A DNA stretch of 64,000 nt. It comes from Archilochus colubris (taxonomy: Eukaryota; Chordata; Aves; Apodiformes; Trochilidae). The notes below the pieces were generated by a model. That model saw only the letters and a program-made list of their open reading frames with translations. It was not told where the DNA came from and ran no database searches. Where the stretch lies: NCBI GenBank assembly GCA_023079485.1, contig CM041097.1:15657561-15721560 (forward strand), written 5' to 3'. Of this stretch, positions 11,901 through 23,501 are shown piece after piece. The position numbers and the translations under genes are program-made. Each line of letters begins with the position of its first letter. Position 1 is the first letter of the stretch.

Positions 11901-12941
11901 TAGCTCTGCAGCACCATGTGCCTCAGCACTGCCTCACCGTGCTGTGTCTGGCCAAGAAGCCTACAGGTTCCCTGAGAGTGTGGGCATCAAGGATGTTCCT
12001 TGTGATTGTTACCAGTTCCAGAAAGTGCAAAAATATCCCCACGCACCACAGACGAAACTCTGTAATGTGGGGGCAGAGAGAAGAGAGCCAAAAGTAGCAT
12101 TTCAGTTGCTTTTATGAGTGTACATTGTAGTGGTGGAGAAAACCCAGCCCCTTTAGTCAGGGAGAGCTGTGTCTCCACTGGGGCATCCCAGCATCATGCC
12201 CATGGAATGTCTTTCTGGAGCTGGGATGCTTCTCTGGGTGATGCTGGTGTCCTGCTGGTGCACCTCGAGTTGCAGCAAAGCAGCTGGGTTTTTCCATAAA
12301 AACTTATCTCCCTAAACTTTTTTGACCTTGAAGTTTTCAGCCAGAGCTTTTGGTATTTCTCATTCCCCAACCCAGTGAAAGATGAAACTCGGTGCAGAGC
12401 GGCCGGGGTGCAGCAGGCGCGTTACTAATGGGATACGGAAGCACCATATGGTCCTGAAAAATCACTGTCAGGGAGAAAACACTGAGGAGCCCCCCCTCAA
12501 AGGGGAAGCAGGGGAGAGGCAATTAATCATCTTCACCTCCTAATAAGTATGTGAGCTCTTGTACCCACCAGCACTCCTGTTGGAGGAGGAAAAACTTCAA
12601 AGCATGCAGTGCCCCATGGCCCAGCCGATGCTCAGGGTGTTGCTGAGCAGAGGCTGCACCCCGCTGGGTTACAGTGTGTGCATCTGAGTGTGCTGAGAAC
12701 TGGTGACAAACACGACAGGGGTGGCTGCAAACAGTCCTTTGGGATGGAGATTTTATGTTTTACAGGGCTTCACCCCGGGGGTGGGGTTTGCAGCATCTCT
12801 GGCTCAACCTGACACTAGTGTCGCTGAGGCTGTTGGGGCATGGGTATTCCTAGGGGTTTCCAGCTGGAGAGTTTCTCCTGAAATGTCTCAGGGGTCCACA
12901 AAGGAAGGGAAGAGTTACCCCTGTGAGCACTTTGCTGCACT

Positions 12942-12965
12942 GGGATCAGTTGTGGGATCAGTTGT
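12942..12965 (+). repeat. 12-bp perfect tandem duplication
   Basis: GGGATCAGTTGT occurs twice in a row with no mismatch. The lack of divergence suggests a recent slippage event. Confidence 0.9.
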
Positions 12966-14395
12966 GCTGGTATGATGCTTAATAAACACATCCCTGAAGC
13001 CACCAGCTGAAAAATCCACCACTGGAAAACCAGCAGCTACTTGTTCTTTTATCTTCAAGCTCTGGCTGGATGAAAGTCGTATTAGAGGTTGGGGGGGGGG
13101 ACGACAAAAAAGAAACCAAAAAAACCCAAGCCCTATTTATTCAGGCTTTTCTTACTTTAACAGACTTCCCTTTGTCCTCAGCACCTCTTTTTCACACATT
13201 TTCCTTCCCAGCCGGCTGCAGTACCGTCCCTTGGCCACAGCCGGGCTCGTACCACCCTCCCCACTGTTTTCCCTGTAAACTTGGCTCTTGGAAAATGGTC
13301 CTGAAAAAAAAAAATCGTGTTTCAGCTCGTCTCTATTTCCATTGTCCGTGAATAAAATAATACTTCCAAACCTCACAGCAGTTCATAAATATCATTGCCC
13401 GTGTAGAGAGTAACAGGCACTTTCCAGAGCCTTGTTTGCCAGGCCACAGAGGTTTTGAATATTTATTGGGAAGCTGCAGCTGGATCCATCCCTGCCCACA
13501 GTGCTGCAGTTGTTGTTTGCTGGGGTGAGGGCAAGCCTGAGCCTTCCAGGGGAGTTTGTGCATCCAAATCCATTATCTGAGAAGTGAAAGGATCAGTCCC
13601 TCACTGGTACTGCTGGCCAGGAGGCAGGCAGAGGGATGCAGGATGATGCTGATGCTGCCCATGGGTGTGCAGCTACTGTGCAAATGCTGTGAGAAGAAGA
13701 TGCTGGAGGACTAAGCCCTTAGAAAGCTTTTTCTCTGCTTTCTGCTGGGGCTGAATCCTTGAGAAGTGTCTCTGGAGCAGCTTCCAGTTTATCCTTCTCT
13801 CTGTGCCAACTGCAGCTCTCTCTGATGGACTCACCCCAGCACCCACACCACTGCCACAACCTCTCTGTGCCCCTGTGGGAGCTGCAGCACTTGATGTGGG
13901 GTAGCCAAAAGAAAGAAAGTCAAACCAAGTTGCCCTCCAAGCTGCCCTCCATTTGTGTTTTGTTCTGATTTAAGTGAACAGGCTTTGCGAATTCTGTGCT
14001 CTGAACAAGCTGCCACTTGTATTTCCACATGTGGCATCATCCCAAGCTGTAACTTAAAGCAGATCCCCCAGAGACTGGAGTGTGGGAAGACCTCTTCCCA
14101 GGCAGAGATCAGCCACCAGTGGCCTCCTTGGAGCAGTGCTGTCTGGGCACAAAGTGCCTTAGCAGAATAGCATGGTGGAGAGCTGGAGGTGAACATGTGT
14201 GATGTGTTGCTTAACCATAAAAATCAATACTTGGCCTTGAGTATGGGCTTTGCTGGGGATTTTTCGGATGTCTGAGCCTGAAACTGTGTGTGTATGTGCC
14301 TGTTCTCCCTCTTGTTCCCTGTCAGCCCCAAAAGGCCAATTCCTTTTTCCACCTACTTTGCTTCTCTCCTGTGCCCAGGAAGGCAGCACCACAAA

Positions 14396-14418
14396 ATCAG
14401 GGAATTTGATTCCCTGAT
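14396..14418. repeat. 9-bp hairpin
   Basis: ATCAGGGAA - TTTGA - TTCCCTGAT: a perfect 9-bp stem with a 5-nt loop. It is too short for a microRNA precursor by itself. Pairing does not extend beyond the stem. Confidence 0.85.
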
Positions 14419-17355
14419 GTATGTGTGGGGAAAAGAATACATTTATCTAATGGGCAAAATCATATTGTCCATCACAGGAGGGAGGGCATAGGAGCAGCCA
14501 AGCTGGAAACAACTTGATGTTCTGGGTATTGGAGACCTCCTGCTCACTGTGGATGGGGACACATGGGACTTGGCTGAGCATTCAGGGCTTTGGTTGGGAA
14601 CCAGGAGCAGTGTTACATATCCGGTAATCTCTGGCAATTCACCATATCCTAAAAATGTTGTTTCATTAAAGCTGCTTTCTGAAGCACTCTTGGGTCCCAG
14701 TGAGGGCCACTGAACCAGCTGTGGGTTTTTTTTTGTTTTTTTTTTTGCTAGTTTTGCTATACTGGAGTTTTGAAGCTCTGCTGCTCGGTTTGCCAACTGC
14801 TGTTCTTTCTGATGCTACCCAGTTGTTTTGCATGGCCTTGAAGTGGTTTCCCAGCTATTTGAACTCCCTAAATGACAATGCTTCATTATTGTCTGATGGA
14901 GAAGTGGAATCTTCTGTTTATATGTAAAGGTTTCCCTCCTCCCCCCCCCTCCCTACCTCCCTCAACATATGCAAAGGCACTGCAGAAACTGGAACCAGAT
15001 AAAAAGACGAAAACAGGCTTTTAAAGCAAGTTCTGAAGTGTAAAGATGTGAAGGCCACTTAGAAATCATTGCCTCGTGCTTTCTCCCACACTGTGATTCA
15101 TTTGGTCCAATCCATCATTGATTCAACATGCTCATCTGCCAGAGCCTTCAAAGACAACTGTGTGCCTGCTTTAGCCATCCATCACGGAGGAGCACAAAAG
15201 AGAAGGGCAAAGGAAAATCTATTGCCAGCTCCCTTTGGTGCTGTTTAATGGGTGTGAAAACAGGACAGTGGAGAAACGTGGTTAATGAAAGCCAGGCTGG
15301 CCGAGGAAGCACCCCTGGGACATATATTTTGCAGCCCAGGTATGGACCTTGCTAAATTTGATTCTGCAGAACTGCAAATGCAGAGCAGGAGAGCCCCAGG
15401 GAGGTCAATGTGCAGAAGAGGAATCCAGTGCAGGTGGATGCTTCTCTCTAGATGTGGCTACCTGGCCTCACCCTGACACCAAGGGACCACTCAGCCCCGT
15501 TGTGTCCCTCAATTCCCTGACCAACAACCAAAATATTTTCAAGGAACTGATGCTTTGGTGCTCAGAGAGCTCCTCTAGCCTGATCCTTAAAGACATGGCC
15601 TTGTGTATTTTCTTTAATTAAAAAATGCCAAGCAGCAAAACTGCTCACTCAGTTGCAGTCCCACCTTCAAATCCCTTATCTTGCACATCTGTGGGGACAG
15701 CTGGCCCAGAAGCCATTGGGCCAAGTCCAGCTGTGGGCAGGTAGCCCCAGAGCATGGGCCTGTGGGTGCTTGGGGTACCTGAGCTCCCTGGCTTCATGTG
15801 AGCTCCGTGCTCTGTTTTTTGGGCAAATGTATGGCTAAGCAAGCAACACCACCACCTCCAACCAACCCAACATGGTGGTGAATCCAAGTTCATGATGGGC
15901 TTTGGGGGAAGTCTCTTGTCCTAACACAGCCTGGAAGGTATTTTGTTGAGGTTGCTGGGCTTGTTCTTCATGTCATCTGTGACGCTGCTGAGCTGTGTAG
16001 TGATGAAGTGAGGGATGTTTTACCTCATGTGTTTCTATTTATTTTCTTGACTTCTCACATTGTCTTTCTCCTGGCCCTTCTTTGCCCCCTGTGGTCATCC
16101 CTCATTCTGTCTGTCCTTCCTTCTCATGTACCCTTCCACATGTGGAATGGAAGAGTAGGAAGGAGACAGCTGGTTTTTTTAGGAACAGATTTGATACTTG
16201 TTTGTTTACCCTGAACTACTTAGAATGCTGGAGGGAAAAGTATTCTTTGTGCAATTTTCAAAGTCTGCAGGAAAAAATAAAGGGGAAAATAACCTGGGAA
16301 AGCACAGTGCCATCTGACTGCACAGCCTTGCTACTCCCCAAACACAGGTTCAAAAAATGCCAGTGGACATAACTGAGTGAGGCAATAGGAGAACAGGAAT
16401 GGTTTCTACCTCTTCTCCTGCTCAAGTGGGCTCCTGCCTGTGCAGGTGGGAAGGGGTGGGCTTTAGGGAGGGTCTCAGCATTGCTGATGCTGAAGCCAGA
16501 GTGTCCCCACTTGCAAAAGGAGGGAGAATTTATGGGTGACTTGAGTTGTCCTTGTGTAACATCTCTTTTCCCAAAGAATGGGAGGTTCTTGAGATGTGAC
16601 TGTGCTCTCCTTAGCAAGAAGAGGAATTAATGTTGGCAGGATACATTTTAATTTTTTTTGCCTGGGCATCCTTGAATCTCACTCCAAATTCCTGGGCCAG
16701 CCACCCCTCTGTTAAAAAAGACAGATTATTTGTCTTTTCTTGTGAGTTTATCTTGGTGGAGGAAGGTTGGTTGGAGCTGCCCAGAAGAAGGACACTCTGT
16801 GCAATACCATGGGGAAGACTCTTGGGCAACTTGTTGGCTGCTATGGAGCAGTAAGTGATAGAACATGCCTTGCAGTTAATTATCTCACTTTTGGGGGAGG
16901 TTGAGGCCCCCTCCTGTGTTCTCACGTGGAATTATTTATCACTGATATTATGTTCTTTTCAATCAAAGATGCTTAGCCTGAAGTTTTGGGAAGACAGATT
17001 CCAAGTAGTTGAGCAACAATTTGTTCTCGGAATAAACCAATTTGCAGCTGGGGCCTGAAATGCTTTGAAGAAGATGAGTTTAAACTTGCAGGCATTCTGC
17101 TATGTGCTTATCTTGATTTGGCCTTGCAGATCTTAGACCAGATTTATAGCTCAGTGCAATCTTCTCTTCAGCTTTAGGATGGGGAGGGAAAGCACTGTGC
17201 TCCCCAACAGCATGTGAATGGGTCACCTCTTGTCCAAATTCCTTCCCTTGGGAATTAAACAGAGCTTCTGGACCTGTGTGATGTTCTGGCCAGTGTGTGC
17301 TTCTTTCTGGCCTTCCCATACTGCAGAATATAGATGGAAGCTGGTATGAATTATT

Positions 17356-17390
17356 GATCTCTGTGCTTTGGTTCTGTAAAATGAGAGCTG
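17356..17390 (-). mobile_element. Possible MIR-like SINE core relic
   Basis: The + strand reads CTCTGTGC, then TTTGGTT, then CTGTAAAATGAGA. This resembles the reverse complement of the MIR core (CTCTGTGCCTCAGTTT, CCTCATCTGTAAAATG) with an internal deletion. MIR elements are ancient and survive in amniotes as short fragments. The match is about 30 bases and imperfect, so chance remains a real alternative. Confidence 0.35.
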
Positions 17391-17475
17391 GAGGTTAAAA
17401 TTCCCTTGGAAAAGGTTGGAAACTCTGGGAAAAAAGCCTGTAGAAGTGCAGTGGGTTTTTTGGTTTTTGGTAGGG

Positions 17476-17493
17476 TTTTTTTTTTTTTTTTTT
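17476..17493 (+). repeat. Poly-T run (18 nt)
   Basis: Eighteen T, preceded by a GGTTTTTTGG-type T/G-rich stretch from about 17453. Simple sequence. Confidence 0.95.
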
Positions 17494-20251
17494 CATCACA
17501 GAAGGTCTGCTATATCTAAATCTATATCTATATTTATGTGGTTTGTCTTTCAGGATAACTATATAGACTTTCTTTCTTTGGTCTATGTGCTGCAGGTTGG
17601 GATTTGCTTTCCCTGGCTGTCTTCCCTTCAGCCTCCCTTATTTATGCCCTCACTTTAACTTCTTGCTGTTGAGTTCCCTTGATTTCAGCCAGGTCTGGAG
17701 CTTTAAAACTAAGGTCCAGAGATCCCTGCTCACTTGCTTGCAGCTTCAATCAAACAGAGCAACCCTTCTCTGTAAGTTCCTCCTCGTTATGGAAATATTA
17801 TAAATTATCCTTGTGAGGTTCCAGTTTGCTAATGAAGAAAGCAGGACAATGTGTGCTGCTAAATGAGCAGAGTTGTGTTAAAGGGCTCTTGATGGGAATT
17901 GAGGGCAGTGAAGTTCCATAGCCCTGGCCTGGGTGTGGTCAAAATTGTGAACAGACATCAGTTTTAGATAAAACAGTGTTTTAGCATTTCTGTGCTTTTA
18001 TAGAAAGTTAGTAGTGTGGATGTTGACCTTATGTTTGGCAAAAGCAGACTACCCAAAACATGTATGCAAGGCAGATGAGGAATGTGTTTTAATTAAAAAG
18101 GAAAATATTATGATATTCTGAGAACAAAGTGGTAAAATCTTCTGGCTGTGCAGGAATTTCTTTTGAGAAATGGAAGGCACTGAAAGGCTGGACTGGAAGG
18201 AAATGGGTCTGAACCATCCTTTCCCCATGGAGAGGAAGAAGATGGATCCCAGGGTCTCTGGCTGGCAGCAGGGTTACCACTTACTCTCTGGAGCAGTCAT
18301 GGCTGGAGAGCTTCCAAGCATGTTCTTCCATGGGAAGGTGCCAGCTCTCTGGAGCCCAGGCATTTTGCAGAAGAGGGTTTGATTCCAGCATGATAGCATC
18401 CCTGGCTCCCTGCCCGCTGGATCTGGCTGCTGCTGGCACCCCCTGTCTCCACCTGTGCTGCCCACCTGTGCCTGCCTTGGCTCTGGGGCTCCCCCTGAGC
18501 CCCCTGGGTGCTGTGCCAGGAGCCTTGCACCTATGAAACCTCCAGGCACCAGGTGATGTGGTCGGGAGGTGGGAGCTGAGCTCAGTAAATGGGAAAAGTC
18601 CTTCAGCTCTTGGTGTTCCCTTAAATCTGGGTTTCCCTCCATTCCCCTGGGATATTGAGCTGGAGCCTGGGATCCCATCTTCTCTCTCTCTACCCTTTGC
18701 CAGGCAGGCAGTGGGGAATGAAATCCTTTGAAGTGGTGCTGCAGCAAGGCAGGTTTTCAGGACCAGGAAAGTCCTGCAGGAGGACAGCTGGGGAGTCCTC
18801 TCCTTGTGGGAACAATGCATCCCTCAGTCCCTGCAGGATGGGAGGGGGCAACAGAAACCTTGGCTTGTCCCTCACATCTTGCAACTGTGCTCTGCTTGCT
18901 GCTGTGTCTCTGCTCCTCTCTGCCCATCCAGGGGATCAGCAAACAGAGCTCCATGGGTCAGCTGCAGACCATAAGAGGCAAATAAAAAAAAACCCCAGGG
19001 CTCTCCTGGAGGGAAGGGCTGCAGCCACAGGGATTGTACTATGGATCCTTGCTGCCCACAACTGATGCCTTTCCAGGGGCTGGGGAAGATATGCTGAGTG
19101 GGCAGAGGTTCTGGAAATCAGGCAATTAAAGGGGTTTTTGTGTGGATTTGGGAGCCTCTGGATAAACACCTGCTTCTGAAAACGTATGCCAAGGGCAGCA
19201 GCAAGGGGAAAGGACATGGGAAAGCACCTGCAAGGTTGGCTAGGCCTGGGGGTGGTGGAAAGAGAAGAGTCCTGGGTGCTGGAGAGAGGAGAGGGGTTCT
19301 CTGTTGATGGTGGAGAGGTGCCTCAGCATAGGGAGGATCTCCCTGTCCATGGGGTTTCTTGTGTAAGACACCATCCCTGCTCACAGAATCAGCCACCAGC
19401 CCATGGATGGCTTCTGCCACAGGCTCAGCCCTTCAGGGAAAGTTTCCCTAAGCTTTGGAGATCTGGGAATCATCACCCATCTCTTGAATCACTCCAGAGA
19501 GCTATGGAGAGGGTCTTCCAACCCCATTCTCCAGTCCTATCCCCATGCAGAACCTGCAAGCCTTCAGCCTTGGCTCTGGGGTCTGTGGGGACTGGGCTGA
19601 GCAGGTCTGGCTGCATCCTCCAGGTCTTTGTTTGTAAATAAGCACCTAGCTGCTATGGTAATGCTTCTTTAATTTAACATAAAGTATTTCTACAGCTGTT
19701 CTGGGGCAATTATACTGCTCTGTGCTAAACTTTAACTCTTGGCTGCTCACAGCTGCAGCAGGGAATTGGTCAGGCACAGCACTAAGGAGAGGTTCTGCTG
19801 CAGGGCAAGGCATGGCCATGAGGGCTGTCCCTGCTCTGAGCTTCATGGAAAATGCCAGATGCTTTCCAAGACCACTTGCATGCTGCTTACACAAGGCAGT
19901 GACCTGTGCTAGCTCAGCAGGCTGTAAGTTTTAAGTTACTGAAGGCATTTTTACAGGGGAAGGATGACACCAGTCCACTTCTTGCATGTAGATGCCTTTT
20001 AATTTATCTGCCTTCTGCCCAGTCACACCATGTCACCACCTGTGATGGGGTTTCCTGCCTCAGGCCTAAATCTCTCCTTGCTTTTTACCCAGGCTTTGAA
20101 TGACCAGGATGGGTTAAGGCATAGAAACCAAGGGACAGGCACCAAGCCTGTGGCATAGGTGCCCCTGAGCCCAGGGGTGGCATTGCTGTCACCAGAGGCA
20201 GGGAACTCCTGAGGATGGTCCTTGCCTTGGAGCAGCCATCAGGGCAGAGCT

Positions 20252-20395
20252 AGAATCATAAAACTGTTGGAAGGGACATCTGGAGATCATCTAATCCTGC
20301 TAAAGCAGTTCATCTAGAGCTTCAAAAGCTATTTTAAAGCCAATCAAGTGAGCAAACCCTGTCTGGGCTGCTTCCTGCTCCAGTACTGCCCAATT
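20252..20395 (-). mobile_element. Old CR1 3'-end remnant, minus orientation
   Basis: It begins AGAATCATAAAACTGTTGG, then AAGGGACATCTGGAGATCATC, then CTGCTAAAGCAGTTCATCTAG, matching the reverse complement of the CR1 3' end of the type GGAAGGGACCTCTGGAGATC...CTGCTAAAGCAG. After a diverged gap, CTGTCTGGGCTGCTTCCTGC and TCCAGTACTGCCC match the next CR1 block (CTCTGGGCAGCCTGTTCCAG). It carries many substitutions and an internal deletion and has only one 3' octamer, so it is clearly older than the copies at 6805 and 48321 and from another subfamily. The inner boundary is approximate. Confidence 0.75.
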
Positions 20396-20960
20396 CCTCT
20401 TCCTTGGAATAGGAATTCCACTGACCATCCACTAAGACTCCCCGCAGATCCCCTGCCCCATGCTGCAGTGCACCTGAGTTATATGGCTCCCTCTGGGATG
20501 AAACCTCTCCCGGGTGTGGGATCAAGAGATTCCAAGGCTGAAACACTGCCAAACCATCCTGCTGCAGCAGGTGGGCCCCTCTGCTCAGAGGAGCTGCAAC
20601 CAGCACTCGTGGCTCTTAGCCCTGGCTCCTCCAGTGCTGTGAGCAGCTGGGAAGCTGCTGCTGTTGGCCAAGTGTGAGAAGTTTCCCTGCAGCTTCCCCT
20701 GGGATGGGGAGGTGGGAAAAGCCTGGCTTAGTTCCTGCTAGGGCTGGAGGTGTGCTCTGCAGAAAAAGCTGATTTTAGAGCATGCTGGTATGCAAGTGAC
20801 TTTCTGTTGATGATGGTGTTTCAGGGCAGGCTTTGGGGAGCAGTTGAGTGCTCTGGAGCTGGCAGTCCAGCCTTGGTCCCATGGATGTCAAGGATTCAGC
20901 ATCATGCTCTTTGCTTTGCACCACCTGGGTGATGCTAAGTCAAAGCATGATGTGGATCTG
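20396..20960. other. Unique non-coding DNA
   Basis: No gene recognised. It may still include unrecognisably diverged CR1 sequence next to the remnant, and the leading edge of the degenerate repeat that follows: GGTCCCATGGATGTC near 20875 and CAGCATCATGC near 20898 resemble its units. Confidence 0.5.
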
Positions 20961-21215
20961 AGATGATCATGGTCCAGGTCCCAAGCTCAGCCCTCATCTC
21001 AAACATGCCATGGGCCTAAGACAAAGCTGGTCCATGGTCCCAAGCATGCTGCAGGCCCAGCATCATCTCAGGTGATGCAAATCTTGCAGAGCTCCTGGGT
21101 CCATGGCCTGGCTGGGACCAGCACCACCCTCAGGTCCATAGCATGCTCGGACCCAACATCATCTCAGGTTCAAGCTTTGCCCTGAGAGGATGCTGGGTCT
21201 GCATCACACTAAAAT
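20961..21215 (+). repeat. Degenerate tandem repeat, locus A
   Basis: Recurring blocks built from GGTCCAAGC / GGTCCATGG, ATGCTGCAGGCCCAGC and CATCATCTCAGG follow one another with unequal lengths of about 35-70 bp. Clear unit ends are CCCAGCATCATCTCAGG near 21057-21073 and CCCAACATCATCTCAGG near 21153-21169. The same vocabulary returns 2.2 kb away at 23358-23501. No known repeat family is recognised. It is best described as an old minisatellite-like array. Confidence 0.65.
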
Positions 21216-23357
21216 AAGACCTTCTTTGACAGGATACTCTGCATGGGCCATCACCCCATCTGTTTATAGCTCAGGGTTGTCTTTGACTTTAAACACTGCA
21301 GTGAGGAGTAAACCCAGCAAGCCCAGCCTGGGTTTTGTTATGACATTTTGTTGCAGGCAGGAGGCAAGCTCCAGCTCCAATAACAAACACCCAGTGTTAT
21401 GACACTTTTACCTTTCCAACTATTTATGTAAGCACAAATATTTTATTTTAAGGTTTGGGACACGCCGTTAACATAAAGCAGTCTCATTCCTTTCAATACA
21501 GCCTGGTTTTCACTTGGGGAGCTGTTGTTAAATGAAAAGGTTAATTGTGTTTTATAGGGCTGTATTGCTTGTCTACCAGTTCCTGGCTTGGGAAGGAGGT
21601 AAGGTGGGGTTCCTGGTGCTCCTGCCAAGCTGTGGGCTGTGAACACAGGCAGTTCCTAGGAAGAAAACAAAATTCATGACAAAATGTAACTTGGACATAT
21701 CAAGGGTTTTAGCAGTGCAAATCCAAAAATTAATTTCAAGTGGAATGATGTCCAAGGAGGCTACCCCATGACAACATCCTGTGCAGCAGAAGGTGAGGAA
21801 AGATCTTCAAAGAACATGAAAAGAGTTCTCTGCTCTGCCGTAAACACACTCAGCCTTCTCCTTCCATAGACTCACCATGTTAGAGAAACTCTGGGTGTAT
21901 TTTCATCTCCAGAGATTGAATTAATTAACTTGAAATTTTTTCTTAACAGCATGTAATGACTGGGGAGAGCAGAAGGAACTGAAAATTTAAACTTGATTTG
22001 TCAGCAAATTCCTCCTCCAGCAGCTGAAGGAGAAGCAGCCCTGTACTTCCATAATGCCCTGGTGGAGCCACCAGGCTGTTTTCATTAAATGGATTCTGGG
22101 GGTTTAGGAAAACTCCAGATTTTATAGCTGTGGTGTTTGCAGAAGTGATATAAAACGTCATAAAGCTGCCAACCCACCACTGTGGTGCAGGGATTCCTGC
22201 TGGGCTCCTCCACAGCTCTGACTCTGAGCCCCAGAAAAGGCTGTTCAGAAAATATCTGAGATGGAGTTGGCAGGAGAGGGTGAGGGGAAGTTTGCAAACC
22301 TGAAATTCCCTCTTTCTCAACAGTTAATGTCTTTTGATCTGTGCCACTTAGAAGCCACATCTGACTTTGCCCAGGTGGTAGAATGAGATGTTTGTACAGC
22401 AGGTGTTTCTCTGCAGTGGCATCAGTAATGGCATTGTACCTCATCTTTCCTTTTTCCATTCCAAACTATGTTTAACACCAGCCCTGGACCAGGGCCACTG
22501 ACAATTTCAGCCTTTGGGCAGTATTGATGATGGATGGAGGGGAAAGTTACTATCTAAGCAGCATGGTTTCAGAGCAACTCCCTGAATAAGGTACTTGAGA
22601 TCTAAAACCTCAGGCAGGGAGTCATCCCCTGCCCCTTATCCACCTCCTGTTGCCTGAAAACCCAATTCAGCAGGGACACAGTGCTTCATTCCCTGTGGGG
22701 CAATGAGCTGGTGCCCTGCAATAGGAACAAGCTGCAATGTAGGGTCACTATGGGGTCCAGCTGCAGGATTTTGTCAGCTCCCCCCATTGCAAAGCCTCCC
22801 AGGCTTTGGGTGGGATGGAGGCAGCAGAACTGAGGAACACTCCACCTCCAAATGTTTAGGGAATGCTCCCTCTTTTGGCAAATTTTGATACCTCTTCCTA
22901 TGGATTATAGAGATGAAGTGAAGCTCTGGGTTTCTTAGGGACGTTAAAAAACTGAATTCCTGAAATCAATTTGATTGCATTAAAATTACAGCTTCCCTTT
23001 CTTGTGACCCGTGCCAGTTGGGTGTGCTCTGCACAACTGATGATTCTCACGGCTGGGACCTGAGTGTTTCAACATCTCAGGTCCTCAAGAAGAGTCAAAT
23101 TCAGAGCAGAAGGAGAGAAAATTGAGCCCTTGTTCACTGCCAAAAGGCAGTAGGGAGGATGGATAAACTCAGAACCACGCTCCTGTCAGCATTGCCACTG
23201 AACCATTTGTTTGACTATTTCCCTTTTATTTTTTTTTAATTTTTTTTTCATTGGAGGAAACCATGCTGCCTCCAGCCTTCAGCAAAGAATTCAGTGGAAT
23301 TAAACCAGGCTCTTACTGCACGACTGATCTGAAGGAGTTTTGCATGGTGAGGGGCAC
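21216..23357. other. Unique non-coding DNA between the two repeat loci
   Basis: No gene recognised. The open frames here are 125 codons or shorter and have no family resemblance. Nothing notable in base composition. Confidence 0.6.
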
Positions 23358-23501
23358 AGATCCATGGCCTGGGACAGGGGTTATGTGCCCTGTAGCTGGC
23401 AGCTCAGCTGTGGTGCCAGGCATGATGTTGGACACAGCATCATCCCAGGTCCAAGCTTGCTACAGACCCAGCAGCATCTCAGATGGGCAAGAGGCTCCTG
23501 T
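23358..23501 (+). repeat. Degenerate repeat, locus B (related to locus A)
   Basis: It shares word order with locus A: AGATCCATGGCCTGGGAC, GGACACAGCATCATCCCAGG, TCCAAGCTTGCTACAGACCC, AGCAGCATCTCAGATGGGC and AGGCTCCTG. Locus A has GGTCCATGGCCTGGCTGGGA, ACCCAACATCATCTCAGG, TTCAAGCTTTGCC and AGAGCTCCTG. Either one locus seeded the other by local duplication or both come from a dispersed family. Confidence 0.6.

Larger units (their letters stand above)
8457..20251. other. Unique non-coding DNA, moderately GC-richer
   Basis: No gene recognised in about 11.8 kb. The longest open frames (182 codons at 11253-11801 +, 179 codons at 18281-18820 -) lie in GC-richer stretches where stops are rarer, overlap other frames of similar length, and show no domain or signal peptide. 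Local items are T-runs at 8961-8977 and 17476-17493, a two-copy 12-bp repeat at 12942-12965, a hairpin at 14396-14418, CpG-dense spots at 12393-12440 and 13211-13250, and a possible MIR relic at 17356-17390. Nothing else stands out. Confidence 0.55.

Noticed and set aside
18281..18820. 179-codon minus-strand open frame
   Set aside because: Overlaps a 157-codon frame in another phase on the same strand, and shows no recognisable family. Stop-poor composition explains it.
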